Source: CAVTYH01 sp963773875
GTDB lineage: Bacteria; Planctomycetota; Planctomycetia; Pirellulales; JADZDJ01
Length of the DNA stretch: 64,000 nt
Assembly (NCBI GenBank): GCA_963773875.1
Contig: CAVZCV010000019.1
Span: 248,001-312,000 of the forward strand
Direction of reading: 5' to 3'
In this document: in pieces, positions 1 through 9,316 of the stretch
How the letters are laid out: each line of letters opens with the position of its first letter
How positions within the stretch are numbered: the stretch's first letter is position 1
The notes under the pieces: generated by a model
Seen by the model: the letters and a program-made list of their open reading frames with translations, nothing else
The model's database searches: none
What the model was told of the DNA's origin: nothing
Program-made: the position numbers and the translations under genes

Positions 1-976
1 CGCCGGCATCGTGGTAAATGAGTTCATGCCGCACCGTGCCATCCAAATCATCGGCGCCGTACGAGAGCGCCGTTTGCGCGGTGCCCAGCCCAAGCATGAT
101 CCAATAGGCTTTGATGTGATCAAAATTGTCGAGCAAGAGCCGGCTGACAGCCATCACGCGCAAATCGACCAGTGCTGACGGCTTTTTGAGGTAGGCGAGC
201 TTGGTGTTCTCCGGATGGAACGCCAGCGGAATGAACGTCTGGAAACCGCCAGTTTCATCTTGCAGTTCGCGCAACCGTAGCAAGTGATCGACGCGGTGGA
301 ATGAATTTTCCAAATGGCCGTACAACATGGTCGCATTCGTGCGCAAACCCAACTCGTGGGCTGTGCGATGAATATCGAGCCAGTTTCGCGCGTCGGCTTT
401 GTGTTCGCAAATGCGATCGCGCACTTCGGGATGAAAAATTTCTGCGCCGCCGCCCGGCAGGCTCCCGAGGCCAGCATCTTTCAATTCGATCAACACCTCG
501 CGCACGCTCCGTTTCGTGAGGTGTGTGAACCAATTGATTTCGACCGCCGTCCAGCCTTTCAGATGCAGTTGCGGGTAATTGTCGTGCAGCAATCGAATGA
601 GATTCAAATACCAATCGAACTTCATCTGATGATGGAGCCCCCCGACAATGTGCATCTCTGTGCACCCGGCGTCAACCGCTTCCTGGCCGCGGGCGAGAAT
701 TTGCTCGTCGCTCATCAGGTAACCCTGCGGATCGCGCAGATCAGCGCGGAACGCACAGAAAATGCAGCGATACACGCAGACATTCGTCGGATTCAGGTGA
801 GTGTTGATGTTGTAGTACGCACAGTTGCCGTTCTTTCGCTCGCGCACGAAATTCGCAAGCTCGCCGAGGTCGTTCAGACTCACATCTGGCGAAAACAGCA
901 AAAGGCCGTCGTCAAAATCGAGCCGCTCACCGGCTGCAACTTTGGCGCAGGATTTCCGACAATTGCGAGCGTTCAA
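1..976 (-). CDS. mqnE: Aminofutalosine synthase MqnE, radical SAM (3' end outside window)
   Basis: The reading frame stays open from about 976 down to the window edge, so the C-terminus is missing. It encodes a radical SAM protein with the cluster-binding motif CVYRCIFC (CX3CX2C, about residues 67-74) after NTHLNPTN, followed by DLRDPQGY, MHIVGG and SLPGGGAEIFHPEVR. This pattern matches the MqnE/MqnC family. MqnE joins SAM and a carboxyvinyl benzoate to make aminofutalosine, the second step of futalosine-route menaquinone synthesis. In-frame TGA lies just upstream, so the only sensible start is TTG at 976, eleven bases after the ubiA stop; its ribosome site is weak. It is the last visible gene of a four-gene menaquinone cluster. 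MqnC is the main alternative, but the N-terminal part fits MqnE better. Confidence 0.9.
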   Translation of the reverse strand, partial: MNARNCRKSCAKVAAGERLDFDDGLLLFSPDVSLNDLGELANFVRERKNGNCAYYNINTHLNPTNVCVYRCIFCAFRADLRDPQGYLMSDEQILARGQEAVDAGCTEMHIVGGLHHQMKFDWYLNLIRLLHDNYPQLHLKGWTAVEINWFTHLTKRSVREVLIELKDAGLGSLPGGGAEIFHPEVRDRICEHKADARNWLDIHRTAHELGLRTNATMLYGHLENSFHRVDHLLRLRELQDETGGFQTFIPLAFHPENTKLAYLKKPSALVDLRVMAVSRLLLDNFDHIKAYWIMLGLGTAQTALSYGADDLDGTVRHELIYHDAG

Positions 977-986
977 GTTGCGTCAT

Positions 987-1997
987 TTACCACCACAAAT
1001 CGATCGCACCGATAAGGAGCAGCCCAATGCTCACGACGGCATTGACGTTAAAAAATGCCGTGTTCACCCGGGCCAAATCGTTCGGCTTCACGATCCAATG
1101 TTCATAAACCAAAAGGCTGGCAATCGCCGCTACGCCGATCCACCATACCGAATCAAATACAGGATAAACCAGCGGCACCATGGCGAGAAGAACCACCATT
1201 CCCAAGTGGCAAGTCGCCGCGATGTCGAGCCCCGCTTTCACACCAAAACGGGCGGGAATGCTGTATAGCCGTTGATTTCGATCGAATTCCGCATCCTGAC
1301 AGGCATAAATGATGTCGAATCCCGCGACCCACAGCATCACGGCCCCGCCTAATACAAGAACCGGCAATAGATCGCGCGGGTTAACTAGGACGATTTGGCC
1401 GCGGATGGCAATCCAGGATGAAATTGGCGCCAGTCCAAGCGCGGCGCCGAGCCAAAAATGTGCGAGCGATGTAAATCGTTTGGCATAGCTGTAACCGAGC
1501 AAAAACAGCAGCATCGGGACGGACAAGGCCAGCGGCAGCCAGTTCGGAAGGAACATCAGATTAGCTGCAATGAACGCCGCACTGCTCATGGACGCGAACA
1601 TTTGCACGCCGCCGACGGAAAGAATTCCCGCCGGCAAATGTCGCTTTGCAGTTCGCGGATTGAGCGCATCAATTCTTCGATCGGCCAATCGATTGAACGA
1701 CATTGCGGCACTTCGGCCGGCTACCATGCAGAACAAGATGCCGACGAGTTCTTGCCAACGAAACACTGTTGGAGTCGAGAGCCACCATCCTTCATACATG
1801 GTATGAGGATTTCGCGGGATCTCGCCGGACTGAACGAAAGTTGGATAGTTCGTCAAATCAGCCGATTTTCGATCATATTCAACAAATGCATAGTTAGATC
1901 GCCACGCCATCAGGGCCGCTAAGAGCGCAAACGGCAGCGCAAACAGCGTGTGGCTGAAGCGGATCAGTTCCAGTAAATGTCGAATGCGAGTGAGCAT
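987..1997 (-). CDS. ubiA: UbiA-family polyprenyltransferase (MqnP-like)
   Basis: This integral membrane prenyltransferase of 336 residues probably attaches the polyprenyl tail to the naphthoate ring of menaquinone. The two Asp-rich motifs of the family are visible: NRLADRRID (about residues 101-109) followed by PRTAKRHLPAG, and DIIYACQDAEFD (about 228-239). Several hydrophobic helices follow, such as LALSVPMLLFLLGY and LLVYEHWIVK. Between the first helix (LFALPFALLAALMAW) and the first Asp motif sits an unusually long hydrophilic stretch of about 40 residues. The gene sits between ubiX and mqnE, so a menaquinone role is inferred over a ubiquinone role. Start is ATG at 1997. Confidence 0.88.
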   Translation of the reverse strand: MLTRIRHLLELIRFSHTLFALPFALLAALMAWRSNYAFVEYDRKSADLTNYPTFVQSGEIPRNPHTMYEGWWLSTPTVFRWQELVGILFCMVAGRSAAMSFNRLADRRIDALNPRTAKRHLPAGILSVGGVQMFASMSSAAFIAANLMFLPNWLPLALSVPMLLFLLGYSYAKRFTSLAHFWLGAALGLAPISSWIAIRGQIVLVNPRDLLPVLVLGGAVMLWVAGFDIIYACQDAEFDRNQRLYSIPARFGVKAGLDIAATCHLGMVVLLAMVPLVYPVFDSVWWIGVAAIASLLVYEHWIVKPNDLARVNTAFFNVNAVVSIGLLLIGAIDLWW

Positions 1998-2009
1998 TTT
2001 CGCTCGTGA

Positions 2010-2619
2010 CTACTGATCATCCTGGCCCCAGCGTTTCGTCAAATCGTGTTCAACACCTAGTTGGTCGCAAATGCGTGCAACAACAAAATCGACCAGCTCG
2101 TCAACCGATTTCGGCCGATGATAAAATCCCGGACTAGCCGGGAGCACGATGGCGCCGGCTTCGGTCGCATGTCGCATGTTGTCGATCTGCGCGTAACGAA
2201 AGTGGAGTTTCGCGGGGCACGAGAATCAACTTTCGTCGTTCCTTCAAATGCACCTCGGCCGCGCGGTGAACGAGATTCGAGCCCATCGAATGAGCGATCG
2301 CACCGAGCGTGCCGCCCGAACAAGGGCACACCACCATTCCGGCAGTGAGAAACGAGCCGCTGGCAATCGGCGACATTAGGTCTTGGTGATGAAAATAACG
2401 AACCTCGCACGTCGAGGTCGTCCGTTTTGAAAGAAGCTGTCCAACTGCAAACCGATCGAGGTCGACCTTCAATCCAAGTTCTGCCTCCAACACCATCTTG
2501 GCCGCGGGACTAATCGTCAAACACACCGTTCGCCCAGCATTCGCAAGCGTCTCCAGCAAGCGCACGCCGTATATGGCTCCGCTCGCGCCGGTCATTGCAA
2601 CAACGATGGGGTGACTCAT
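2010..2619 (-). CDS. ubiX: Flavin prenyltransferase UbiX (one frame break)
   Basis: UbiX makes prenylated FMN for UbiD-type decarboxylases. The N-terminal frame reads MSHPIVVAMTGASGAIYGVR, the family's flavin-binding start, and continues to LILVPRETPLSL. The conserved C-terminal part (IDNMRHATEAGAIVLPASPG, then FYHRPKSVDELVDFVVARI) is in another frame, ending with TAG at 2010-2012. One extra base at about 2189-2193 accounts for this: removing a G from CGCGCAG restores LRQIDNM. The corrected length is 202 residues, normal for the family. Its ATG overlaps the TGA of menG (ATGA at 2616-2619), so translation is probably coupled. In the futalosine route prenyl-FMN would serve the late UbiD-like decarboxylase, which is not in this window. 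Confidence 0.88.
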
Positions 2620-3331
2620 GATGGTTTTGCGCCGACATAAAGCGTTGCCACACCGAAAGTCAGCGGCCAGAATCGCACGTCCGAAAGGCCGACGGATCGC
2701 ATTCGCGCGGCGAGTGCTTCGCCGTCCGGAAATTCAGTCACGCTTTGCGGAAGGTAATTGTATGCGGCCGAGCCATTGCGCGCCAGAGCTTGACCAACTT
2801 TTGGCAGCACGCGCCGAAAATACCAACGATAAATTCCACGTAATGGTTGCCGCCGGGGCATTGAAAACTCTAGAACCGCAACGCGACCACCGCGTTGGCA
2901 AATTCGCATCATTTCGCACAGGCCGCGATCGGTGTCGGTGACATTTCGCAGTCCGAAAGCAACGCAGGCAATTTGGAAATGATTGTCTGGAAACGGCAAC
3001 CGCTGGGCATCGGCCTCGACGAATTGAATTCGATCACCCAGCCCAACCTGTTTCGCCTTCTGGCGGCCGATGGTCAACATTTCGTGGCAAAAGTCTGCGC
3101 CACAATTCGCCCGCCACCTGTCGCCTTTCGGGCATACGCGAGCGCCAGGTCGCCGGTGCCGGTGCACAAATCGAGAATCGGCGAATTGTCTTGGGGCGGC
3201 ACCCGTCGCACCGTTTGGCTCCGCCACCGTTTGTCGATATTGAGCGATAGCAGATGATTCAGCAGATCGTATCGCGGGGCGATTTCGCCGAACATCCGCC
3301 GCACACGAGTTTCGGACTTATCGACAGGCAT
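2616..3331 (-). CDS. menG: Demethylmenaquinone methyltransferase MenG/UbiE (one frame break)
   Basis: This SAM-dependent class I methyltransferase catalyses the last step of menaquinone synthesis. The N-terminal frame reads KSETRVRRMFGEIAPRYDLL and then LDLCTGTGDLAL (SAM motif I, about residues 54-65). A missing base at about 3104-3108 moves the rest to another frame: ADFCHEMLTIGRQKA, then LPFPDNHFQIACVAFGLRNV and VLEFSMPR, all typical of UbiE/MenG. Corrected length is 238 residues, which is normal. It starts with ATG at 3331, almost back to back with the divergent comB region, and is probably first in the minus-strand operon menG-ubiX-ubiA-mqnE. Confidence 0.9.
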
Positions 3332-3488
3332 GCTACCGCAACGTGTCTGGTTGTCTACAGTGTCTGATTGTCTGGTCCCAGCATATCAACCGCGTACCAA
3401 GATGCGGAATAACCAAAGGCCCATTTATCAACCGCGAAAAACGCCGTATGATCGGAAGCCCAGTCACGCTGTATTCCGCTTGTTTCAA

Positions 3489-4265
3489 ATGCTCAGCACA
3501 CTATCCGCTCACTTATTGCCGGCGCTCACCAAAGCTGAGGAGTTGGCGTCCGGACTAGTGGTGATGATCGACGTATTGCGGGCATCCACCACCATTACAA
3601 CCGCGCTGGCAGCTGGCGCACGGGAAGTCATTCCATGTGCTGACGTTGAGCAGGCACAGCAAATTGCGTCCGCGCTCAAGCAAAAAGGCGTACTCCCGCT
3701 GTTGGGAGGCGAACGGGGTGGGCTGCCCATTCCAGGATTTGATCTTGGAAACTCGCCCAATGAGTACACGTCGGGCGCCGTTCGCGGGAAGACAGTCATC
3801 TTCACGACCACCAATGGTACGCAAGCGCTCATGGTTTGCGGTGCGGCACAGCGGGTGCTCATCGGCTCGTTTGTCAACTATTCCGCAGTGCTTGGCGAGT
3901 TCGATGGAGACCTGCCGATTCATCTAATCTGTGCCGGCACCGGCGGGCGAATAACTCGTGAAGATGTGCTCTTTGCCGGCGCGATTATTGAACGACTCTC
4001 CGGAACTGTCGTCGATCCCCAGGGGCTTAACGACGAAGCGCGAATCGCTCAAGATGTATGGCGCAACTCGATGGGCGCATATCGACCGCCCGATGAACAT
4101 GCGAGCCAGCGAATTGCAGAAGTTCTTCAGAATTGTCAGGGAGGCCGCAATTTGAAGAACCTTGGCCTGCAAGCTGACATTGTCGACGCGGCCACGGTCG
4201 ACCGATTCGATTTTGTACCGGAATTTGATCCAAAAACTTGGCGAATTGCGAAACCGATGACTTGA
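3489..4265 (+). CDS. comB: 2-phosphosulfolactate phosphatase ComB-like
   Basis: The protein belongs to the ComB phosphatase family, which hydrolyses 2-phosphosulfolactate in archaeal coenzyme M synthesis but is also found in many bacteria where the substrate is unclear. Family landmarks are VVMIDVLRASTTITTALAAG near the N-terminus, LLGGERGGLPIPGFDLGNSP in the middle and IFTTTNGTQAL afterwards. I chose ATG at 3489 (MLSTLSAHLLPAL), giving 258 residues and leaving the family's usual short lead before VIDVLRA. The frame is open further upstream to 3330, but that stretch is not protein-like and would overlap the divergent menG promoter. Planctomycetes are not known to make coenzyme M, so the exact role is uncertain. 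Confidence 0.82.
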   Translation: MLSTLSAHLLPALTKAEELASGLVVMIDVLRASTTITTALAAGAREVIPCADVEQAQQIASALKQKGVLPLLGGERGGLPIPGFDLGNSPNEYTSGAVRGKTVIFTTTNGTQALMVCGAAQRVLIGSFVNYSAVLGEFDGDLPIHLICAGTGGRITREDVLFAGAIIERLSGTVVDPQGLNDEARIAQDVWRNSMGAYRPPDEHASQRIAEVLQNCQGGRNLKNLGLQADIVDAATVDRFDFVPEFDPKTWRIAKPMT

Positions 4266-4343
4266 GCAAACGCGTGCTAGGCCCAACCCGCGGCACGTAA
4301 CTCTGACCACTCACCATTCACCTACTCTCTCCCCCGCTTCCTC

Positions 4344-5803
4344 ATGGACATGGATAAACTCGTCTCGCTGTGCAAGCGGCGGGGTTTTATTTTTCAGTCG
4401 AGCGAAATCTACGGCGGCCTGAACGGTTTCTGGGATTACGGTCCCTTGGGCGTTGAACTGAAACGCAATATCAAAGAAACCTGGTGGCACGACATGGTCA
4501 CCGGCCACGATGACATTGCCACGCCCCCCGGCGCACGGAAGCATACGAAATGGTCGGGCTCGACTGCTCGATCATCATGCATCCGCAGGTGTGGAAAGTG
4601 TCGGGCCATTACGATCTGTTCGTCGACAAAATGGTCGATTGCCGTACCGAAGGCTGCAAAGGCAGGTTCCGCATCGACCATATTCCCACGAGCGAGTGTC
4701 CGCTGAAGCCCAGCAAACATCCGGGCGAATTCGAGAAGTGCAAGCTGACCGAACCTCGCGACTTTAACTTGATGTTCAAAACCATCGTGGGCGCTTTAGG
4801 CACCGAAGAAGATGCTGCTTTTTTGCGGCCGGAAACGGCGCAGGGCATTTTCATGAATTTCAAAAACGTGGTGGATAGCACGCGGGTAAAAATTCCCTTT
4901 GGCATCGCCCAGGTCGGCAAAAGTTTTCGCAATGAAATTACGCCGCGGAATTTCACGTTTCGCAGCCGCGAATTCGAGCAGATGGAAATCGAATTCTTTT
5001 GTCATCCGAGCCAATCGCTCCAGTGGTACCAGTACTGGCGCGATCGACGAATGAAGTGGTACACCGACCATGGACTGGCCAGCGATCGTCTGCGATTACG
5101 CGAGCATCCCGAAGAGGAACGCAGCCATTATTCCCAAGGCACGTCGGATATTGAATATGCCTTTCCGTTCTTGGAGCCGGGCGATTTTGGCGAGCTGGAA
5201 GGAATTGCACATCGCGGCAATTTCGATTTGCGCAGCCACATGGAAGGCAAGCTCGATCCAAATTCAAAGCCTGACTTGAAAGTGGAAGCCGGCGCCGATG
5301 GAAAACCGCGCTGGCGTGGCAGCGGCAAAGACCTCACTTATTTCGACGATCTGAAAAAGGAGCGATATACGCCGCACGTGATCGAACCCTCGGCAGGCGC
5401 CGATCGCGCCACCCTGGCATTTCTCTGCGAAGCGTATCACGAAGATCAAGCGCCAGACGATAAAGGCCAAATGCAAACCCGCGTCGTGCTGAAGTTTCAT
5501 CCGCGGCTGGCGCCGGTCAAAGCGGCAGTATTTCCGCTGGTAAAGAAAGACGGCATGCCCGAGATGGCACAAGATATTTATAAAGCGCTCAAACAGAACT
5601 GGAACGTGTTCTACGACGAGAAAAGTGCGATCGGCCGTCGATATCGTCGCCAAGACGAAGCGGGTACCCCATATTGCATTACCGTCGACGGCCAGTCGCT
5701 GCAAGATAAAACAGTGACCATTCGCGACCGCGATAGCCTGGAGCAATGGCGGTTGAAAGCCGACGACGTAGTGGACGAAATTCGCAAGCGAGTTGGCTCA
5801 TGA
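4344..5803 (+). CDS. glyS: Glycyl-tRNA synthetase, homodimeric type (one frame break)
   Basis: This class II synthetase charges tRNA-Gly and is of the single-chain type (GlyQS-like). The N-terminal frame reads MDMDKLVSLCKRRGFIFQSS, then GGLNGFWDYGPLGVELKRN. A base lost at about 4535-4538 (GCACGGAAGC for an expected GCACCGGAAGC) shifts the rest, which continues EAYEMVGLDCSIIMHPQVW. Motif 2 is visible as FRNEITPRNFTFRSREFEQM. A Cys-containing insertion (CRTEGCKGRF, later SEC) resembles the zinc-like knuckle of this family. The C-terminal anticodon-binding region includes VVLKFHPRLAPVKAAVFPL. Corrected length is 486 residues. It is an essential gene, so the frame break is most likely a sequence error. 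Confidence 0.93.
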
Positions 5804-6621
5804 TTCCTGCGCTCAGCGAGGTTTGTACGCTCCACGCTCCGTTTGAGAAGGACATCGAAGATTACGCGGCCGGACAGTGCCATGCGATTGAAGTCTGGTT
5901 TACGAAGTTAGAATCGTTCCTTACAACACACAGCGTCGACGACGTTCGACTGCTCCTCGACGCACATGAAATGACGCTGCCCGTCGCATCGTATCAGGGC
6001 GGGCTGCTGGTCTCACAAGGTGAGCCCAGGCGAGAGCATTGGCAGCATTTCGCAAAGCGGCTCGCATTGTGCCAAAGACTGAAAATTCAGAACATCGTGG
6101 TCGCCGGCGATGTGATCGGTCCAATTGGTGAGCAAGATTTTGAGCGACTTCGCTTCTCGCTTGTCGAAGCCGCGAAGCAGGCCGGCGAGCACGATGTGCG
6201 ATTGGCGCTGGAATTCCAGGCGAAGGCCACTTATCCGAATAATTTGCAGTCGGCCGCCGCGATTGTGGAAGAAATCGGCAGCCCGCACTTGGGATTGTGC
6301 CTTGACGTGTATCAATTCTTCATTGGGCCGAGCAAGGAAGCAGATCTCGCGTATCTGTCGGCCGAAAATCTATTTCACGTTCAATTGTCAGATATCGTCG
6401 GACAACCACGCGAATTTGCCTCGGATGCGGACCGTGTATTGCCGGGCGATGGAGATTTTCCACTTCGGCCAATCGTGGAGCGACTGCACGAAATCAACTA
6501 CACCGGCTGCGTCTCAGTGGAGCTGATGAACCCCGCAATTTGGCAAATTCCGCCGCGGCAATTCGGCGAAGTGGCAATGACCGCCTTACGAAAGGTGCTC
6601 GGCCTCGCGAGCATGAATTGA
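5800..6621 (+). CDS. Sugar phosphate isomerase/epimerase-like TIM barrel
   Basis: A 273-residue protein of the xylose isomerase-like TIM-barrel superfamily (AP-endonuclease 2 fold). Typical strands and metal-site surroundings are LALEFQAK, HLGLCLDVYQFFIG, FHVQLSDIVG and YTGCVSVELMNP, which supply the Glu, Asp, His and Glu ligands of the fold. The ATG at 5800 overlaps the glyS stop in an ATGA arrangement, so it is probably translated with glyS. Planctomycetes carry many such proteins. The substrate, likely a sugar or inositol derivative, cannot be told from sequence. Confidence 0.8.
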   Translation: MIPALSEVCTLHAPFEKDIEDYAAGQCHAIEVWFTKLESFLTTHSVDDVRLLLDAHEMTLPVASYQGGLLVSQGEPRREHWQHFAKRLALCQRLKIQNIVVAGDVIGPIGEQDFERLRFSLVEAAKQAGEHDVRLALEFQAKATYPNNLQSAAAIVEEIGSPHLGLCLDVYQFFIGPSKEADLAYLSAENLFHVQLSDIVGQPREFASDADRVLPGDGDFPLRPIVERLHEINYTGCVSVELMNPAIWQIPPRQFGEVAMTALRKVLGLASMN

Positions 6622-6628
6622 AGCGCCC

Positions 6629-7504
6629 TCAGCGCTGAGCGGCCATTTTGGTCGCCAGAATATCAAGCTGGCCCTTCAGATCCGCCAGCAGCAGATGGGG
6701 ATGCGCGCCCTCGGCCAGGTGTGCGTAGAACGATTGGGCCGGCAAGCTGTGCGACGATTGCAGCAAAGTTGTGGCGTGGTTGATCTCGGAGAGTCGCTCG
6801 TCAACGCCGTGCAATGTTTCAGCCGTGCGTCGGTTGGCTTGCCATAGATGATCGAGTTGCAACACCAAACCCAGGAGCAATCCGAACTGGCCCACCAATG
6901 CCAGCGGCATACCAAGGCTCCAAAGATCGTTGCGATGACCGACAAATGCCCAAACGAGCAGCACGCCGCCACAGAGAAACGCCATGAGGCCGAGCGACAG
7001 AATCGACCAAGCCACGAGCGAAGGCTTGTGACGGCGAGTTTGCGCAATTGCCGGATCCGCGCCCGTTCTGTGCTTTGATGTTTCGACCGGTTTGGCTGTG
7101 GCCGCTGAGTTCCAAAGATCGCTGGACGCCATGTTGGTCGACCAATCCGAATGATCGCCGAACGCGTTCATGTGAGGTGGCGCTACTGGCACGTGGGCGC
7201 GGCGCTGCAAATGGCGCACTTGTTCGTCGAGCAACCAACCGTCATCGCTCAACAGCGGAAACTCGGTGCTTCCGACAGAAGCTCCGCCGGCGGACGAAGC
7301 GCTTAAATCGATGCCGCTATCAGCCATCGGATCCCGATGGCGCGCTGAATTGCTGCGGACGCTTTGCCCACACTGGGCGCACTGGGTTCTATCGCCAGAG
7401 GCAATGGCAGGAACATCGTTTCGGCAATTCGGGCACCACATCGCGACAGGCTTGCCAATTCCGAAGGTGTGCGGGACCACGAGCGCACGCAATTTGTCCC
7501 GCAC
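6629..7504 (-). CDS. Zinc-ribbon membrane protein with C-terminal helix, unknown function
   Basis: I do not recognise a named family. The N-terminus has a zinc-ribbon pattern, CPNC then 15 residues and CAQC (about residues 24-44), followed by a low-complexity hydrophilic linker of about 110 residues. Two adjacent membrane segments follow, AWSILSLGLMAFLCGGVLLV and MPLALVGQFGLLLGLVLQL. The C-terminal 70 residues (TAETLHGVDERLSEIN and onward) look like an amphipathic or coiled-coil helix. The ribbon is probably cytoplasmic. The start may be GTG at 7504 or ATG at 7441; the latter places the ribbon at the very N-terminus and is more usual for such proteins. It is convergent with the TIM-barrel gene. 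Confidence 0.65.
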   Translation of the reverse strand: MRDKLRALVVPHTFGIGKPVAMWCPNCRNDVPAIASGDRTQCAQCGQSVRSNSARHRDPMADSGIDLSASSAGGASVGSTEFPLLSDDGWLLDEQVRHLQRRAHVPVAPPHMNAFGDHSDWSTNMASSDLWNSAATAKPVETSKHRTGADPAIAQTRRHKPSLVAWSILSLGLMAFLCGGVLLVWAFVGHRNDLWSLGMPLALVGQFGLLLGLVLQLDHLWQANRRTAETLHGVDERLSEINHATTLLQSSHSLPAQSFYAHLAEGAHPHLLLADLKGQLDILATKMAAQR

Positions 7505-7645
7505 CTTAAATCGGCAACTCGCCTGTTAATCTGTAACGATTCCGCAAACTTTTCCGGCAATCGGCTGGCTACAGCTTAAGATCGTAGAGCTGGTTGCTAG
7601 CGGATCAAGCGTTGATCGCTGGAAGTATGGGTAGCGATAGCACCA

Positions 7646-8533
7646 CTACCGACTGCGTCGCATTCGACGTGCTTCGCGCCGCGTAAGCAGGCGGCTTCCG
7701 TTATCGTCGTCATCGGCGATAGCATGATAGTCGACGAGTTCCAAATTGCTCCGCCGAATGAGACGCCCTTTTTCGTCAAGCTCTTTCGAAGTGCGTGCGA
7801 CAATTCCGCCCGGCACATCCATGCAAGTGACATCCAAAGTGATGTTGGTGCCACGTGTCGATTGTTGGATCGTGCGCTCCCATGCCGCCGGCTTCACATC
7901 ATGCAGGACGCGGTACGGCACATCGACGCCGATCACTTCCACGTTGGTCTGTTGCTGACGATCAGGCCTACCATCATTGCCATATAGCGTCGTTTCTCGT
8001 TTGAGCACAAATGGCTCCACATCGTCCGAAAGGTAAATGCGAGTGACCTGCTTTTGAGGTCCAACGCTAGCGGTAACCTGTCGAATCTGGCACGCCATCT
8101 GTCGGCCATCGATGTTAAGTTGCGTGGTGCCAATCGTTTGTTGTTGCGCCAACTCATTGGCCGGCTCGCCCAAGTAACCATACTCGACGATTTGCGGCTG
8201 ACTTTGAAATCGCTTGCCGGCCACATCGACCGTGGCTTCAATGCGCAGCGTCACGTGCTTGGAATCGGCGCGAACAAGCGTCGTCTTGGTATCGGTCGTT
8301 GTCGTATCGATCACTTCGCCACGTTCATTCAGCGATTCGGTCGTAATGCGGACTTCCTTCCAGGTGCCGGGTCCGAAATGGCCCCACACGTGCAAGTCAC
8401 GCGGAGAAAGCTGTTCGAGACCTGAAGCACCGCTCGTTTCAGCGCGCACCATCGCGCACGGCGTCAATAAAGGCACAAGGGCCGCGATGCCCAAGACCAG
8501 CGGCATACATCGCCTTGCCTGCGGATGTACCAT
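7646..8533 (-). CDS. Exported protein of unknown function
   Basis: A 295-residue protein with a signal peptide (basic start, hydrophobic LVLGIAALVPLLTP, cleavage near VRAETSG). The mature part is rich in beta-strand-like segments (EVRITTESLNERGEVIDTTT, HVTLRIEATVDVAGKRF) and contains no enzyme motif I can name. The C-terminus is a basic Arg tail, LLTRREARRMRRSR. No Shine-Dalgarno is clear at 8533; ATG at 8506 is an alternative that keeps the signal peptide. It heads a run of minus-strand genes for exported proteins. Confidence 0.6.
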   Translation of the reverse strand: MVHPQARRCMPLVLGIAALVPLLTPCAMVRAETSGASGLEQLSPRDLHVWGHFGPGTWKEVRITTESLNERGEVIDTTTTDTKTTLVRADSKHVTLRIEATVDVAGKRFQSQPQIVEYGYLGEPANELAQQQTIGTTQLNIDGRQMACQIRQVTASVGPQKQVTRIYLSDDVEPFVLKRETTLYGNDGRPDRQQQTNVEVIGVDVPYRVLHDVKPAAWERTIQQSTRGTNITLDVTCMDVPGGIVARTSKELDEKGRLIRRSNLELVDYHAIADDDDNGSRLLTRREARRMRRSR

Positions 8534-8825
8534 CGTGGCGTATCCAATTTGTGCGCCACTTCGCCGTCTTGGCTAGCAGGCCGGTGTTGGGCTAGGCGGG
8601 GCCGGCTTGCTGTGTCGACCGCGGGTAATTGGTCGGCGTAGCGCAATTTCATGACGGGCTCGCGTCCGTTCGGAACCCGATCCATGTGATCCGACCGAAG
8701 TTGCCTCCGATCGCTCGCTACCAGTCTTAGCAAAATTGGAGAGTTTGGGGAAGATGCCGACCAGCGCATTTCCATGCATAGAGCATGGCTCGCTGTACGG
8801 CCTGATCGCAAACCACGGCAACCAC
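8534..8825. other. Spacer without a supported gene
   Basis: About 290 bases between the exported protein gene and the small lipoprotein gene. Open frames here translate to composition unlike the neighbours, and none starts with a ribosome site. It may simply hold the promoter of the gene ending at 7646. Confidence 0.4.
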
Positions 8826-9008
8826 TCAGTTTGTGAGTTTCGCAGTTTTGATTCCCGACTCCGCTGCCGTCGGAAAATGATTGGCGGGAGAATTCGGATG
8901 AAGCTCATGCACGTCCGCGGCAGGGTTCGTGCCGGGAGTAACACAGCCCGTAGTCAGGGCAAGAAATATGATCATCGCGGCTGCCAAGAAGAAGTTGAAC
9001 TGACGCAT
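8826..9008 (-). CDS. Small lipoprotein, 60 residues
   Basis: The product is a 60-residue precursor with a hydrophobic N-terminus (FFLAAAMIIFLALTT) ending in a lipobox, LTTGC, so the mature chain would begin at Cys22 and be only about 39 residues. The mature part is hydrophilic (DVHELHPNSPANHFPTAAES) and has no recognisable domain. No strong ribosome site precedes the ATG at 9008. It lies 10 bases downstream of the next lipoprotein gene, suggesting one transcript. Confidence 0.5.
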   Translation of the reverse strand: MRQFNFFLAAAMIIFLALTTGCVTPGTNPAADVHELHPNSPANHFPTAAESGIKTAKLTN

Positions 9009-9018
9009 GCGTGCTAAT

Positions 9019-9255
9019 TCATTGAGGCTGAACGCGCGGTTGCTTCATCCATTCTTCCAACGTCAGTCCATCTTTGTGTGGACGTTGTTGTTGGCGCTGG
9101 AACATTGAGCAGCCCGGTGCACTAAACACGCACGCCAGAGCAAGCAAGCAAAGGATCGTCAGTTTTCGATTGCAATGTTGAGGAGCCGACGAAATCGCTC
9201 GCCGGGCACTGGTCAAAATGGAGTTGCGCGTTGTCATTTCATTCTCGTTCGACAT
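9019..9255 (-). CDS. Small lipoprotein, 78 residues
   Basis: This short precursor has a clear lipobox: KLTILCLLALACVFSAPGC, predicting lipidation at the Cys and a mature peptide of about 30 residues that ends GLTLEEWMKQPRVQPQ. The ATG at 9255 has a good Shine-Dalgarno (GGGGGAG four to five bases upstream). An internal ATG (MTTRNSIL) is less well supported. It is one of three consecutive tiny exported proteins. No function can be assigned; the GLTLEEWM tail is a useful search string. Confidence 0.6.
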   Translation of the reverse strand: MSNENEMTTRNSILTSARRAISSAPQHCNRKLTILCLLALACVFSAPGCSMFQRQQQRPHKDGLTLEEWMKQPRVQPQ

Positions 9256-9316
9256 GAACTCCCCCGCGCAGCGCCCAGCTCGTTTTTCGATCCGAAATGC
9301 TCGAAGAATCTGCCAC

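Noticed and set aside
314..1015. Plus-strand open frame of 233 codons
   Set aside because: It lies antisense to the well supported mqnE gene and lacks any family pattern.
3330..3488. N-terminal extension of comB
   Set aside because: The first 53 codons of the open frame are not like the family and overlap the divergent menG 5' end; the family start fits ATG at 3489.
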